Part shown: in pieces, positions 24,725 through 33,283 of the stretch
Layout: each line of letters opens with the position of its first letter
Position numbering within the stretch: the first letter of the stretch is position 1
DNA from: Polaromonas sp047303325
GTDB lineage: Bacteria > Pseudomonadota > Gammaproteobacteria > Burkholderiales > Burkholderiaceae_C
Length of the DNA: 64,000 nucleotides
Reading direction: 5' to 3'
Assembly (NCBI RefSeq): GCF_047303325.1
Contig: NZ_JBKBEX010000019.1
Span: 1-64,000 of the forward strand
Made by a program: the position numbers and the translations under genes
Notes under the pieces: model-generated
Seen by the model: the letters and a program-made list of their open reading frames with translations, nothing else
Told to the model about the DNA's origin: nothing
Database searches by the model: none

Positions 24725-25553
24725 GCCGCATCGCGAGGGGCGCGTGGCCGTGATTCAGCGGCCCGCTGCCCTCGCCCGTGCACACCCGGGCGCCGGCCTG
24801 CAGCGCCGCGCGCACATAGGTGCGCGCCAGCAGCACGGCTTCCAGCAGGGGCTGGCCCAGCGCCAGGTGGGCTGCAATCGCGGATGACAGCGTGCAGCCC
24901 GTGCCGTGGGTATTAGGGCTGGGAATGCGCGGCCCGCGCATCCAGTGCAGTTCGCCGCTTTGCGTTGCCAGCAGGTCGCTGACGACATCGCCGGGCAAAT
25001 GCCCGCCCTTGAGCAGCACGGCGCGCGCGCCTTTGGCCAACAGTTCCTGCGCCGCGGCCTGCATGGCTTCTTCATCGGCTAGCGGCCGGCCGACCAGCAA
25101 CGCCGCTTCATCGAGATTGGGCGTTACCACCAGCGCACGCGGAAACAGCTCACGCACCAGTACCGCGATGGCCGGGTTGTCGATCAACACCGCACCGCTG
25201 GTAGCGACCATGACCGGGTCCAGCACCACGTTTTGCAACGCGTGGCGGTCTATGGCCTCGGCCACGGTCTGCACGATGTCCGGTGCGTGCAACATGCCTA
25301 TCTTCACCGCGTCCGCGCCTATGTCTTCGACGACGGCGTCAATCTGGTCGCTCAGCATTTGCGGCGGCACGCCGTGGATAGCACGCACCCCGCGCGTGTT
25401 CTGCGCCGTCAAGGCGGTGATGGCCGTCATGCCGTAGCAGCCCAGCGCGGCAAAGGTTTTAAGGTCGGCCTGGATGCCGGCCCCGCCGCCGCTGTCGGAA
25501 CCCGCGATGCTCAGAACGCGGGGATATTCGTGATCAAAAAGAGTGTCGGTCAT
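24708..25553 (-). CDS. thiD: Hydroxymethylpyrimidine/phosphomethylpyrimidine kinase ThiD
   Basis: Phosphorylates HMP twice to HMP pyrophosphate, one half of thiamine phosphate. The ribokinase-fold protein of 281 residues starts RVLSIAGSDSGGGAGIQADLK, the substrate loop of ThiD, and has the anion-hole motif THGTGCTLSSAIAAHLALG near residue 215. VLDPVMVATSGAVL lies mid-protein. The start at 25553 is 5 bases from the thiE stop. It is the last gene of a leftward thiM-thiE-thiD operon and overlaps the end of cytX. Confidence 0.94.
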   Translation of the reverse strand: MTDTLFDHEYPRVLSIAGSDSGGGAGIQADLKTFAALGCYGMTAITALTAQNTRGVRAIHGVPPQMLSDQIDAVVEDIGADAVKIGMLHAPDIVQTVAEAIDRHALQNVVLDPVMVATSGAVLIDNPAIAVLVRELFPRALVVTPNLDEAALLVGRPLADEEAMQAAAQELLAKGARAVLLKGGHLPGDVVSDLLATQSGELHWMRGPRIPSPNTHGTGCTLSSAIAAHLALGQPLLEAVLLARTYVRAALQAGARVCTGEGSGPLNHGHAPLAMRLKPLR

Positions 25554-25558
25554 TGGCT

Positions 25559-26209
25559 TTATCCGTGATTCTGGGTATGGTCGCACAGCGACCTCAGTGT
25601 GGCGGCTGCCGCACGCGGATCGTCGGCGGCGCACAGCGCACTCACCACGGCCAGGCCGTCGGCACCGGCGCGCAGCACCTCGCGTGCGTTGCCGGCGTGG
25701 ATGCCGCCTATGGCCACCAGCGGCAATCGGGTGGCGGCCCGCACAACGGCCAGCCCTTCCAGGCCCCAGGGATCTTTGGTGTCGGTTTTGGTGGGGGTCG
25801 AAAAAACCGGGCTCACGCCCAGGTAGTCGACCGGCAGCGCCGCGCTTTGCCGCACGTCGTCCATGGACTCGACCGACCAGCCGATGAACACACCGGGCGG
25901 CAGCAGCTTGCGCGCCTCGTCGGCCGGCAGGTCGTTCTGCCCCAGGTGCACGCCGTCGGCGCCGCAAGCCAGGGCGATGTCGATGCGGTCGTTGATGACC
26001 AGCGGTATGCCCTGGGGCGCGAGCAGTGCTTTCAGAATCAGGGCTTGGGCCAGGAATTCGCGCGTGCCCAGCTGCTTTTCGCGCAGTTGCACACAGCTGA
26101 CTCCGCCCTGCACGGCCTCGGCCACTACGTCGGCCAAGGGCCGGTCGCGCATCAACCCCTGGTCGGTGACCAGGTAAAGCCGCAAGGCCTCGGGCTTCAA
26201 TCGCGCCAT
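25559..26209 (-). CDS. thiE: Thiamine-phosphate synthase ThiE
   Basis: Joins HMP pyrophosphate and hydroxyethylthiazole phosphate into thiamine phosphate. The TIM-barrel protein of 216 residues shows YLVTDQGL at the start, VQLREKQLGTREF, ADGVHLGQNDLPADEAR and the phosphate loop SPVFSTPTKTDTKDPWG, followed by PLVAIGGIHAGN. I choose ATG 26209 since GAGGGACGAGG directly precedes it; the frame can be extended to a TTG at 26224 overlapping the thiM stop. It lies between thiM and thiD in one operon. Confidence 0.94.
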   Translation of the reverse strand: MARLKPEALRLYLVTDQGLMRDRPLADVVAEAVQGGVSCVQLREKQLGTREFLAQALILKALLAPQGIPLVINDRIDIALACGADGVHLGQNDLPADEARKLLPPGVFIGWSVESMDDVRQSAALPVDYLGVSPVFSTPTKTDTKDPWGLEGLAVVRAATRLPLVAIGGIHAGNAREVLRAGADGLAVVSALCAADDPRAAAATLRSLCDHTQNHG

Positions 26210-26220
26210 GTCCTCGTCCC

Positions 26221-27054
26221 TCAACCGTTCGCCACTTCCAGTTTCAAGCGGGCGGTGAAGGTGGCTTTGTCCAGCAGTTGCAACTCGTCGAGCAGTTGCA
26301 CGGCCATGCTGCCCACGCCCAGGCCGCGCGCCTGGGTTTTTTCCGCCGCCACTTCGCCGGCAAGGCCCAGCAAAGCCATCGCAGCGGTGGTCGCGCGCCA
26401 GGCATCGGGCTGCACCGCGCAGAACGCGCCAATCAGGGCTGTGGCCGAGCAGCCGACGCCTGTGATGCGGGTCATCCAGGAATGGCCGTTGGAAAGCCGG
26501 GCCCAGCGGTGTCCGGCATCCAGGATATGGTCGGTCTCGCCGCTCACGCAGACCACGCCCTCGGTGCGCGCGGCCAGAGCCCGCGCGGCATCCAGCGCAT
26601 CCCCGGCCGCGGCCCCGCTGTCGACACCGCGCGTTTTCACGGTGGCGCCGGCCGTGCTCATGATTTCAGAGCCATTGCCGCGAACCACGGTGGGTGCGGC
26701 GACGGCCAGCAGGGCCTTCAGCGCGGAATTGCGGTATGGCGTGGCGCCCGCGCCGACCGGGTCGAGCACGCAGGGAGTCCCGCGCGCCGAGGCGGCTGCC
26801 AACGCCAGCTTCATGCTCTCAACCCAGTAGGGGTCCAGTGTGCCTATGTTCAGCACCAGCGCCTGGGCGATGCCCACCATGTCGCGGACCTCTTCATGCG
26901 CATGCGCCATGACGGGCGAAGCGCCCGCGGCCAGCAGCACATTGGCGTTGAAGTTGATCACCACCAGGTTGGTGATGCAGTGCACCAGCGGCGAACGCTC
27001 GCGAACCGACGCGATGTCGGCCCAGAGATCTGCGGCGGAAAGAGTGGAGGCCAT
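26221..27054 (-). CDS. thiM: Hydroxyethylthiazole kinase ThiM
   Basis: Salvages the thiazole moiety of thiamine by phosphorylation. The ribokinase-fold protein of 277 residues contains SPLVHCITNLVVINFNANVL near the start, VLDPVGAGATPYRNSALKAL mid-protein, and the ATP/anion motif MTRITGVGCSATALIGAF near residue 198. It is the first gene of the leftward thiM-thiE-thiD set. Its presence with cytX indicates salvage of both thiamine halves. No TPP riboswitch is seen in the 274 bases upstream (27055-27328), where I find no other gene. Confidence 0.93.
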   Translation of the reverse strand: MASTLSAADLWADIASVRERSPLVHCITNLVVINFNANVLLAAGASPVMAHAHEEVRDMVGIAQALVLNIGTLDPYWVESMKLALAAASARGTPCVLDPVGAGATPYRNSALKALLAVAAPTVVRGNGSEIMSTAGATVKTRGVDSGAAAGDALDAARALAARTEGVVCVSGETDHILDAGHRWARLSNGHSWMTRITGVGCSATALIGAFCAVQPDAWRATTAAMALLGLAGEVAAEKTQARGLGVGSMAVQLLDELQLLDKATFTARLKLEVANG

Positions 27055-27328
27055 TTGCGGTCGCTAGAGGTAGTGGTAATGGCGGGCTGTGCGGTGCTAC
27101 GGATGGGCTGCAGCCCGCGCCGATGGGGAGCCGGAGGTCTTGCCGGGTCATTATCGCGGAATGCCCCATCGGGGGAAGCCGCTTCATTCGCGCGACAAAG
27201 GCCATGGACCCCAGTTTTTGCCGATACCCGAGCTTCCCTTGGATTTCCGCAACGCCTTGCGTTATGCTTTTCGAATCCAGTTCGAAAAGCCATACCGGCA
27301 AGAACATCTCACTCCAAAGCCCAAAGTC

Positions 27329-28000
27329 ATGAGCCAAACCCCGGTCCACGAATTTCATAACCAGGAACTTCTGGAAGTCATTCCCTGGGGAGCCAGCAAA
27401 CTGATTGAAGTGGGCTGCAGTTCAGGCGCCCTGGCAAGAGAGTTCAAGAAAATATCGCCGGGCTGCCACTATTTCGGGATCGAGATCGATCCTGACTACG
27501 CCAAGCTGGCGGACCGATATTGCAACGAGACCCAAGTCATGGACATCGAGGCTGCCGACGATGCATTCTGGAAAAAACAGACAGACAGAGACTGCTGGAT
27601 CTTCGGCGACTGCCTGGAACATCTGAGGGATCCCTGGAATATCCTGCGAAAAGTCCGCCAGGCCATGCCTGCGGGGGCCAACATCGCAGCCTGCATTCCC
27701 AATGCACAGCACTGGTCGCTTCAGGCCCGGTTGAGCATAGGGGATTTGCGCTACGAGGAAAGCGGCTTGCTGGACAAAACCCATTTGCGGTTTTTTACCA
27801 GGCAAACCATCCTGGAAATGTTTCACAATACCGGTTTCACCGTCACCGAGTGTGTTCCCAGAATTATCTTCCCGGAGCCCGCGAGGGAGCAATTTCTTCC
27901 CGTCATCCAGCAGCTCGCAAAGCTGGCGGGAGCAGACCCACAAGCCGCCGCGGAGGATGCAATACCCATTCAGTACGTTGTCAGGGCCGAACCCCGATAG
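27329..28000 (+). CDS. Class I SAM-dependent methyltransferase, unknown substrate
   Basis: A 223-residue Rossmann-fold methyltransferase. Motif I is LIEVGCSSGALAREFK near residue 25; an acidic residue follows at the end of strand 2 in YFGIEIDPDY; and the catalytic region reads WIFGDCLEHLRDPWNILRK. The pattern, including HLRFFTRQTILEMFHNTGF, resembles the methyltransferases that accompany glycosyltransferase genes for cell-surface polysaccharides. Base composition is visibly less GC-rich than in the neighbouring thi genes. It is convergent with a membrane glycosyltransferase, 30 bases apart. Substrate unknown. Confidence 0.75.
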   Translation: MSQTPVHEFHNQELLEVIPWGASKLIEVGCSSGALAREFKKISPGCHYFGIEIDPDYAKLADRYCNETQVMDIEAADDAFWKKQTDRDCWIFGDCLEHLRDPWNILRKVRQAMPAGANIAACIPNAQHWSLQARLSIGDLRYEESGLLDKTHLRFFTRQTILEMFHNTGFTVTECVPRIIFPEPAREQFLPVIQQLAKLAGADPQAAAEDAIPIQYVVRAEPR

Positions 28001-28030
28001 CGCCAGCCCTGTCTGAATAACCCGCGAAAG

Positions 28031-29032
28031 CTAAGACCAGACCTTCAGCATCTGCGCCTGGCTTACGTACGGGAAATCTACCTGTTCGATCAGGCCGTCA
28101 TCCGACTTTTCCGGCAGATGATCCTTGTATTTTTCCTGGAATCTGCTCGCATAGGTCTTATAGACACCCTCAAAATCTCCGACAGTTGATTTGTGGGCAA
28201 TCAAGATGTCCTTGCATACCGCTATGTCAAAGCCGCGCAGAAAGGCGGCATAGCTGAAGTCCGTGTCGTATCCGTGGAAACCGTCGAAGGTTTCTTCATC
28301 GAATCGCACTGATTCGACGACACGACGCCTGGCCGCGATAAAAAAACCGTCCAGCGCCTGTATTCCCTCAACCTGCGCCAACTCCGGGCCGCCCCATACC
28401 GAAACATGGAAGAGTTCACTGGGCCATGCATTGGCAACCGGGTATGCAATCACCCCGTGGATATGAGGATCACCGCTGCTCATCCATTTGCTGTCTTTAA
28501 GCCGGGTCGTACCGGCGCAGCCGACGACATCAAAAGTCTGCAAATGCTTGCGAAGCAGGCTGGAGAAACTCGGCGAGATGATTTCAATGTCGTCATGGCA
28601 AAAAATCAGAATATCACCTCGACTTTTCTTGACGCCCCTGTTGTACCCCTCGCACAGTGACTTGGCATCATGGATTCCGATGATTTCATACGGTGAATCA
28701 CCGAAACGCTCCCTTAAGTTGCCGCACACCAGCTCGTACTTGACCGGATCGATGCTGCAGATGATGACGGACACCAGTGAATCTTTTTTCTCCGCTTCGT
28801 TGGCATCAACGCCATGGTCGACCAGATTCCGGGAAACCCCTGCAAAACGGGCGCTAGTACGGTAAATCAGCCCCGCAAGAAGGAGTGCCGCGAGTATGAG
28901 CACAGCCGGCAGATACTTTTGCCACAGCAAACATAAGCCCAGTGCGATAGCGCAGCACGCCCAAAAAACTCTAAAAATGATTCTGCGGATTACCCAGTTC
29001 CGGGTTGGAACGTTTGTTTGGACAGATTGCAT
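28031..29032 (-). CDS. Membrane-anchored family 2-like glycosyltransferase
   Basis: A 333-residue protein with one or two N-terminal membrane segments (residues about 14-55: RIIFRVFWACCAIALGLCLL and VLILAALLLAGLIY) followed by a GT-A type domain. The nucleotide-sugar region starts VSVIICSIDPVKYE near residue 90, and ILIFCHDDIEIISP supplies a DD(I)E metal-binding motif. GIQALDGFFIAARRRV and FHGYDTDFSYAAFLRGF match the acceptor-side pattern of the Glyco_tranf_2_5 group. I use ATG 29032; an open frame extends upstream to 29212 but without membrane-protein character. Lower G+C than the core genes suggests acquisition. Probable role is surface polysaccharide or glycoprotein modification. Confidence 0.7.
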   Translation of the reverse strand: MQSVQTNVPTRNWVIRRIIFRVFWACCAIALGLCLLWQKYLPAVLILAALLLAGLIYRTSARFAGVSRNLVDHGVDANEAEKKDSLVSVIICSIDPVKYELVCGNLRERFGDSPYEIIGIHDAKSLCEGYNRGVKKSRGDILIFCHDDIEIISPSFSSLLRKHLQTFDVVGCAGTTRLKDSKWMSSGDPHIHGVIAYPVANAWPSELFHVSVWGGPELAQVEGIQALDGFFIAARRRVVESVRFDEETFDGFHGYDTDFSYAAFLRGFDIAVCKDILIAHKSTVGDFEGVYKTYASRFQEKYKDHLPEKSDDGLIEQVDFPYVSQAQMLKVWS

Positions 29033-29264
29033 ATTGGTGTAGGTTATCACCGGCCAGGAGCGTGCTTTTCGCATGGAACACCGCACTGCACGGCCATGTA
29101 TAAAGCCGTGCGCACCGGGACTTGCAAGCCCAATCCGCTCAGCGAAACCGGGAATGCTATCAATACAATAGCTAAGTACGCCCATCATTCCCTTGACCTG
29201 TTCCCCCTGCACAAAGAAGTCACCGGATAAATAACTCGGGCTTAAAAAGCGTAAAAATTGACGC

Positions 29265-29270
29265 TATAAT
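29265..29270 (+). promoter_or_regulatory. -10 box of the tRNA-Asn promoter
   Basis: A perfect TATAAT lies 12 bases before the mature tRNA-Asn 5' end, with TTAAAA about 17 bases further upstream as a poor -35 hexamer. The remaining bases from 29033 to 29264 show no gene. Confidence 0.65.
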
Positions 29271-29282
29271 CTAAGGCTGCAT

Positions 29283-29358
29283 TCCTCAATAGCTCAGTTG
29301 GTAGAGCGCCGGACTGTTAATCCGTAGGTCCCTGGTTCGAGCCCAGGTTGAGGAGCCA
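29283..29358 (+). tRNA. tRNA-Asn (GTT)
   Basis: A complete cloverleaf of 76 bases. The acceptor strands TCCTCAA and TTGAGGA pair perfectly, the D-loop has AGCTCAGTTGGTAGAGC, the anticodon loop reads CTGTTAA with anticodon GTT, and the T-arm is CCTGGTTCGAGCCCAGG. The 3' CCA is encoded. A strong -10 box lies upstream and a rho-independent terminator follows, so it is a single-gene unit. Confidence 0.97.
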
Positions 29359-29369
29359 GTGAATTTCCG

Positions 29370-29402
29370 AAATGGGCACCCTTGTGGTGCCCATTTCTTT
29401 TT
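29370..29402 (+). terminator. Terminator after tRNA-Asn
   Basis: AAATGGGCAC and GTGCCCATTT form a perfect 10-bp stem with a 7-base loop followed by CTTTTT, starting 12 bases after the tRNA end. The stretch from 29403 to 29568 before aat shows nothing else. Confidence 0.9.
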
Positions 29403-29568
29403 CCGCGGCCCAAGTCCGCAATGCCTTTTTCGCCGCAAGCAGGCCGCTAGGCGCATCAGCGGCGCCATCGTCTGCCGGCCTTGCCGCCGCAACCCACTCG
29501 GCTACCATGTGCGCATGCCCTTCCCGGCCTGCTGTCTCCGCTGTTTCGTGCCGATGCGCTTCTAAGCC

Positions 29569-30336
29569 ATGGGAAAACTCCCGCGCCCCGTCCCCTGGCT
29601 TGCCGCCGGCGAAAGCTTTCCGCCACTCGAGGAAGCCTGGGGCCATCACGACCCGGCCCCCGGCCTGCTGGCTGCCGGTGCCGCATTGGACGTGCCAACA
29701 CTGGTGCAGGCCTATTCGCAGGGTATTTTTCCGTGGTTCAGCCTGGGCCAGCCGCCGCTGTGGTGGAGTCCCGATCCCCGCATGGTCTTGCAGACGCGGC
29801 ATTTCAGGCTGCATCGTTCGCTGCGCAAAACGCTGACCCGCTTCCAGGCCCAAACCGGTTGCGAGCTTCGTTTTGACAGCACCTTCGAGCGCGTCATCAA
29901 TGCCTGCGCGAGCAAACCCCGCGAGGGCCAACCGGGCACCTGGATTGTCCCGGACATGGTCCAGGCCTACAGCAGCCTGCATCGGGCCGGCCATGCCCAT
30001 AGCGTAGAGACCTGGGTGGACGGCGAACTGGCCGGCGGCCTTTACTGCGTCAACCTGGGCCGCATGGTGTTCGGCGAATCGATGTTCGCCCATCAGACCG
30101 ACGCATCCAAAATTGCGCTGGCTGCGCTGGTGGCTTTTTGCCGCGCCCACGAAATGACCATGATCGACTGCCAGCAAAACACCCGGCACCTGGCCTCGCT
30201 GGGAGCGAGTGAGATCAGCCGCGCAGAATTTGTCACCCATCTCGCCCGGAGTGTTGGCAAAACCGCACCCCTCTGGGAGTTCAAACCCGTATACTGGAAT
30301 CAGCTTCTGACGACGGGAATGACAGACCTACCGTGA
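29569..30336 (+). CDS. aat: Leucyl/phenylalanyl-tRNA--protein transferase Aat
   Basis: Adds Leu or Phe from charged tRNA to proteins with N-terminal Lys or Arg, marking them for ClpAP degradation. The 255-residue protein shows the family core QGIFPWFSLGQPPLWWSPDPR near residue 52 and later YCVNLGRMVFGESMFAHQTDASK with FVTHLAR. Its stop overlaps the GTG start of bpt as GTGA, so both N-degron transferases are translated together. Just upstream is the tRNA-Asn gene with its own terminator. Confidence 0.95.
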   Translation: MGKLPRPVPWLAAGESFPPLEEAWGHHDPAPGLLAAGAALDVPTLVQAYSQGIFPWFSLGQPPLWWSPDPRMVLQTRHFRLHRSLRKTLTRFQAQTGCELRFDSTFERVINACASKPREGQPGTWIVPDMVQAYSSLHRAGHAHSVETWVDGELAGGLYCVNLGRMVFGESMFAHQTDASKIALAALVAFCRAHEMTMIDCQQNTRHLASLGASEISRAEFVTHLARSVGKTAPLWEFKPVYWNQLLTTGMTDLP

Positions 30337-31118
30337 CGCACCTCAAAGACCTGCCCCTGCAAACCTTGCAGTTCTATGCAACGGCACCCTATCCCTGCAG
30401 TTACCTGCCGGGCAAGCAGGCCCGCTCGCAGGTCGCAACGCCGAGCCACCTGATTCACAACGACGCCTATTCGGACCTGGTGACCAACGGCTTTCGGCGC
30501 AGCGGCATGTTCACCTACCGCCCCTACTGCGACGGCTGCCAGGCCTGCGTGCCGCTGCGGGTGCCCGTCAAGCTCTTCAGCCCCGACCGCAGCCAGCGCC
30601 GCGCCTGGAACCGGCACCACACGCTGCACGCCCGCATCCTCAAGCTGTGCTTCATGCCCGAGCACTACCAGCTCTACCTGCGCTACCAGAACGGCCGCCA
30701 CGCCGGCGGCGGCATGGACCACGACAGCATCGACCAGTACACCCAGTTCCTGCTGCAAAGCCGCGTCAATTCGCGCCTGGTGGAGTTCCGCGAAACCCTG
30801 CCCAATGGCGAACCGGGCGCGCTCAAGATGGTATCCATCCTCGACGTGCTGGAAGACGGGATTTCGGCTGTCTATACTTTTTATGAGCCCGACGCCCGCG
30901 CAAGCTACGGCAACTACAGCGTGCTCTGGCAAATCGAGCAGGCACGGCGCCTGGAACTGCCCTATGTTTACCTGGGTTACTGGATCGCCGAAAGCCCGAA
31001 GATGAATTACAAGGCGGGATTCAGGCCCAACGAAGTGTTGCTGGACGGCCGCTGGGTGCTTTCCACTACACCTGCAACGGCCAGCCAGGGTGCCGGCGAA
31101 CATCCCGACCCGGCTTAA
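30333..31118 (+). CDS. bpt: Aspartate/glutamate leucyltransferase Bpt
   Basis: Transfers leucine to proteins with N-terminal Asp or Glu, the second bacterial N-degron branch. The 261-residue protein is an Ate1-like GNAT fold with the cysteine motif RPYCDGCQACVPLRVPV near residue 68 and the C-terminal signature LPYVYLGYWIAESPKMNYKA near residue 210. Translation starts at a GTG that overlaps the aat stop by four bases. Together with aat it forms a two-gene operon. Bacterial homologues were often annotated as arginyltransferases before the Vibrio enzyme was shown to use leucine. Confidence 0.93.
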   Translation: MTHLKDLPLQTLQFYATAPYPCSYLPGKQARSQVATPSHLIHNDAYSDLVTNGFRRSGMFTYRPYCDGCQACVPLRVPVKLFSPDRSQRRAWNRHHTLHARILKLCFMPEHYQLYLRYQNGRHAGGGMDHDSIDQYTQFLLQSRVNSRLVEFRETLPNGEPGALKMVSILDVLEDGISAVYTFYEPDARASYGNYSVLWQIEQARRLELPYVYLGYWIAESPKMNYKAGFRPNEVLLDGRWVLSTTPATASQGAGEHPDPA

Positions 31119-31191
31119 GCCTGCCGCCTCGCATGCGTCACCAGACGCATCTGCATTTCACAGGGTAAAATTTGCAGCAGAAAGCCTGCAC

Positions 31192-31971
31192 ATGAAAAAG
31201 CCCGACTCCGCCCCTTCCGCCACACCGACCGTCCAGGTCATCGAGAGAATGTTCACGCTACTCGAAATCCTGGCAAACCGCGAGGAGGCCTTGTCGCTCA
31301 AGGAAATCAGCGAAAAATCGGGCCTGCACCCCTCCACGGCCCACCGCATCCTGAACGACCTGGCCACCGGCCGTTTTGTCGACCGCCCCGCGGCGGGCAG
31401 CTACCGGCTGGGCATGCGCCTGCTTGAGTTGGGCAACCTCGTGAAGGCGCGCCTGGATGTGCGCGAAGCGGCGCTGATTCCCATGCGCGAATTGCACAAG
31501 ATCACCCAGCAGCCGGTGAACCTGAGCATGCGCCAGGGCGACGAAATCGTGTACGTGGAACGCGCCTACAGCGAGCGTTCCGGCATGCAGGTGGTGCGCG
31601 CCATAGGCGGCCGTGCGCCGCTGCATTTAACGTCTGTGGGCAAGTTGTTCCTGGCCTTTGACGACCCGCAGCGCCTGCGCACCTATGCGACGCGTACCGG
31701 GCTGTCGGGGCAGACGCGCAACAGCATCACCCAATTGCCGGTGCTCGAGCGCGAGCTCTCCAAGGCGCGCCAGTACGGCATCGCGCGCGACAATGAGGAA
31801 CTGGAACTGGGAGTGCGCTGCATGGCCGCCGGCATTTACGACGACCAGAACAAGCTAGTGGCGGGTTTGTCGATTTCAGCGCCGGCGGACCGGCTTGACG
31901 AGCACTGGCTGCCCAAGCTGCAGGCAACGGCCAATGAGATTTCAGCGGCGCTGGGCTACAGGCCCAAATAG
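31192..31971 (+). CDS. IclR family transcriptional regulator
   Basis: A 259-residue one-component regulator. The winged helix-turn-helix is at residues 20-80 (SLKEISEKSGLHPSTAHRIL as recognition region), and the IclR effector domain follows from about residue 95, with IGGRAPLHLTSVGKLFLA and the terminal pattern AGLSISAPADRL. Members usually control operons for aromatic acid, glyoxylate or acyl-CoA use. No such operon is adjacent: bpt lies upstream and a convergent D,D-endopeptidase gene lies downstream, so the target is unknown. Confidence 0.88.
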   Translation: MKKPDSAPSATPTVQVIERMFTLLEILANREEALSLKEISEKSGLHPSTAHRILNDLATGRFVDRPAAGSYRLGMRLLELGNLVKARLDVREAALIPMRELHKITQQPVNLSMRQGDEIVYVERAYSERSGMQVVRAIGGRAPLHLTSVGKLFLAFDDPQRLRTYATRTGLSGQTRNSITQLPVLERELSKARQYGIARDNEELELGVRCMAAGIYDDQNKLVAGLSISAPADRLDEHWLPKLQATANEISAALGYRPK

Positions 31972-32014
31972 AAAAAGAAAGAGCCGCCTTTAGCGTTGCC
32001 CGCGGCGGAAATAC

Positions 32015-33079
32015 TCAGCCGTTGACTTGCTTGACGGAAGCGCTGACATTGACCTTGGGCTCGGTCACCGGGTTGGACTCCACCCAGCGGCGCACGCGCT
32101 CGGCATCACCCAGGCGGCTGAGCTTGCCGGCGGAATCCAGGAACACCATGATCAGCTTGCGGCCCGCGATTTTAGTCTGCATGACCAGGCACTGGCCGGC
32201 TTCGGAGATATAGCCGGTTTTCTGCAGACCGATGTCCCACTCGGGGTTCTTCACGAGGCGGTTGGTGTTGTTGTACTGCAGTGTGCGGTTGCCGACGGCG
32301 ACCTGGTAACCGGTGGAGGTCGACAGCTCGCGCAGCATGGGATCGCCGTGAGCGGCATTGACCAGCGTTGCCAGGTCTTGCGCACTTGACTGGTTGCGGC
32401 TGGAGAGGCCTGTTGGCTCGACGTAGCTGGTGTCGGTCATGCCCAGCATCTTGGCCTTGGCGTTCATCAGGCTCACGAAGGTGGCCATGCCGCCGGGATA
32501 GGTGCGTCCCAGGGCATGCGCCGCACGGTTTTCGCTGGACATCAGGGCCAGATGCAGCAGTTCACCGCGGGTCAGTGTGGTGCCGACCTTCAGACGCGAG
32601 CTGCTGCCTTTTTCAGTGTCCACGTCATCCTGTGTCACGGTGATCAACTCATCCATGGGCAGCTTGGCGCCGCTGATGATGACGCCGGTCATCAGTTTGG
32701 TGAGGGACGCGATAGGCAGCACGGCATGGTCGTTCTTGCTGAACAACACTTCGCGCGTGTCCTGGTCAATCACCAATGCCACGCTGGACTTGAGTTCCAG
32801 CGGATCCTGCGCGCTGTGCAGGCCGGCGATCTGGCCGAAAGACGGTTTGGCCGGCACCGAAGCGCGGATGATGCTGCGGCGCTTGGTACCTGCAACAAAA
32901 CGTACGCTCTTGCGCGTGGAGACAATCTTTTTGGAAGCCGCCGCCTTCGAAGAAGCGTGCTGCTTTTTGACAATGGTATTTTTGGCGGTCGCCGCATTGG
33001 CGGCGGGCACTGCAAAGGCGGCTATCAAAGCCACGAATCCAACGATTTTTAATGCGCGATTGAAAATCTGATGAGACAT
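32015..33079 (-). CDS. D-alanyl-D-alanine endopeptidase, PBP7/PbpG type
   Basis: A periplasmic serine peptidase acting on peptidoglycan cross-links. All three active-site motifs are present: S125-L-T-K128, S182-E-N184 and K287-T-G289. A Sec signal (ALKIVGFVALIAAFAVPAANA) is followed by a basic, low-complexity linker at residues 31-75 rich in Lys, Ala and Ser. Length is 354 residues. There is no C-terminal amphipathic membrane anchor, which points to PBP7 rather than DacA (PBP5). I start at ATG 33079, with AGG upstream; the open frame extends further but would bury the signal. Confidence 0.85.
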   Translation of the reverse strand: MSHQIFNRALKIVGFVALIAAFAVPAANAATAKNTIVKKQHASSKAAASKKIVSTRKSVRFVAGTKRRSIIRASVPAKPSFGQIAGLHSAQDPLELKSSVALVIDQDTREVLFSKNDHAVLPIASLTKLMTGVIISGAKLPMDELITVTQDDVDTEKGSSSRLKVGTTLTRGELLHLALMSSENRAAHALGRTYPGGMATFVSLMNAKAKMLGMTDTSYVEPTGLSSRNQSSAQDLATLVNAAHGDPMLRELSTSTGYQVAVGNRTLQYNNTNRLVKNPEWDIGLQKTGYISEAGQCLVMQTKIAGRKLIMVFLDSAGKLSRLGDAERVRRWVESNPVTEPKVNVSASVKQVNG

Positions 33080-33132
33080 GGTGAATATTGCCTGCGTGGG
33101 ATTGCAATGATGGGATGGCTGGAGTGTATACA

Positions 33133-33173
33133 AATAGAAAAAGTCACGCAATATCAAAAACTTGCGTGACTTT
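33133..33173 (-). terminator. Terminator of the leu genes
   Basis: AAAGTCACGCAA and TTGCGTGACTTT form a perfect 12-bp stem with a 10-base loop. In the leftward direction the stem is followed by TTTCTATT. It lies about 110 bases after the leuA (type 1) stop and before the endopeptidase gene. The bases 33174-33283 hold no gene. Confidence 0.85.
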
Positions 33174-33283
33174 CCTAAAAATACACTCAATTCGTGCGAT
33201 TTTTCCGCTTGGCCTCCTGGTTTGCACCCAGACTCATCGCCAAGTCGTTGAATTTAAACGACTTTATTTTCCGAATTGTTACA

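Noticed and set aside
27055..27328. A second TPP riboswitch before thiM
   Set aside because: I looked on the minus strand for the CTGAGA and CCTGAT elements and did not find them in order.
29283..29358. Attachment site of an integrated element in tRNA-Asn
   Set aside because: There is no integrase gene and no second copy of the tRNA 3' end in the window; the tRNA also keeps its own terminator.
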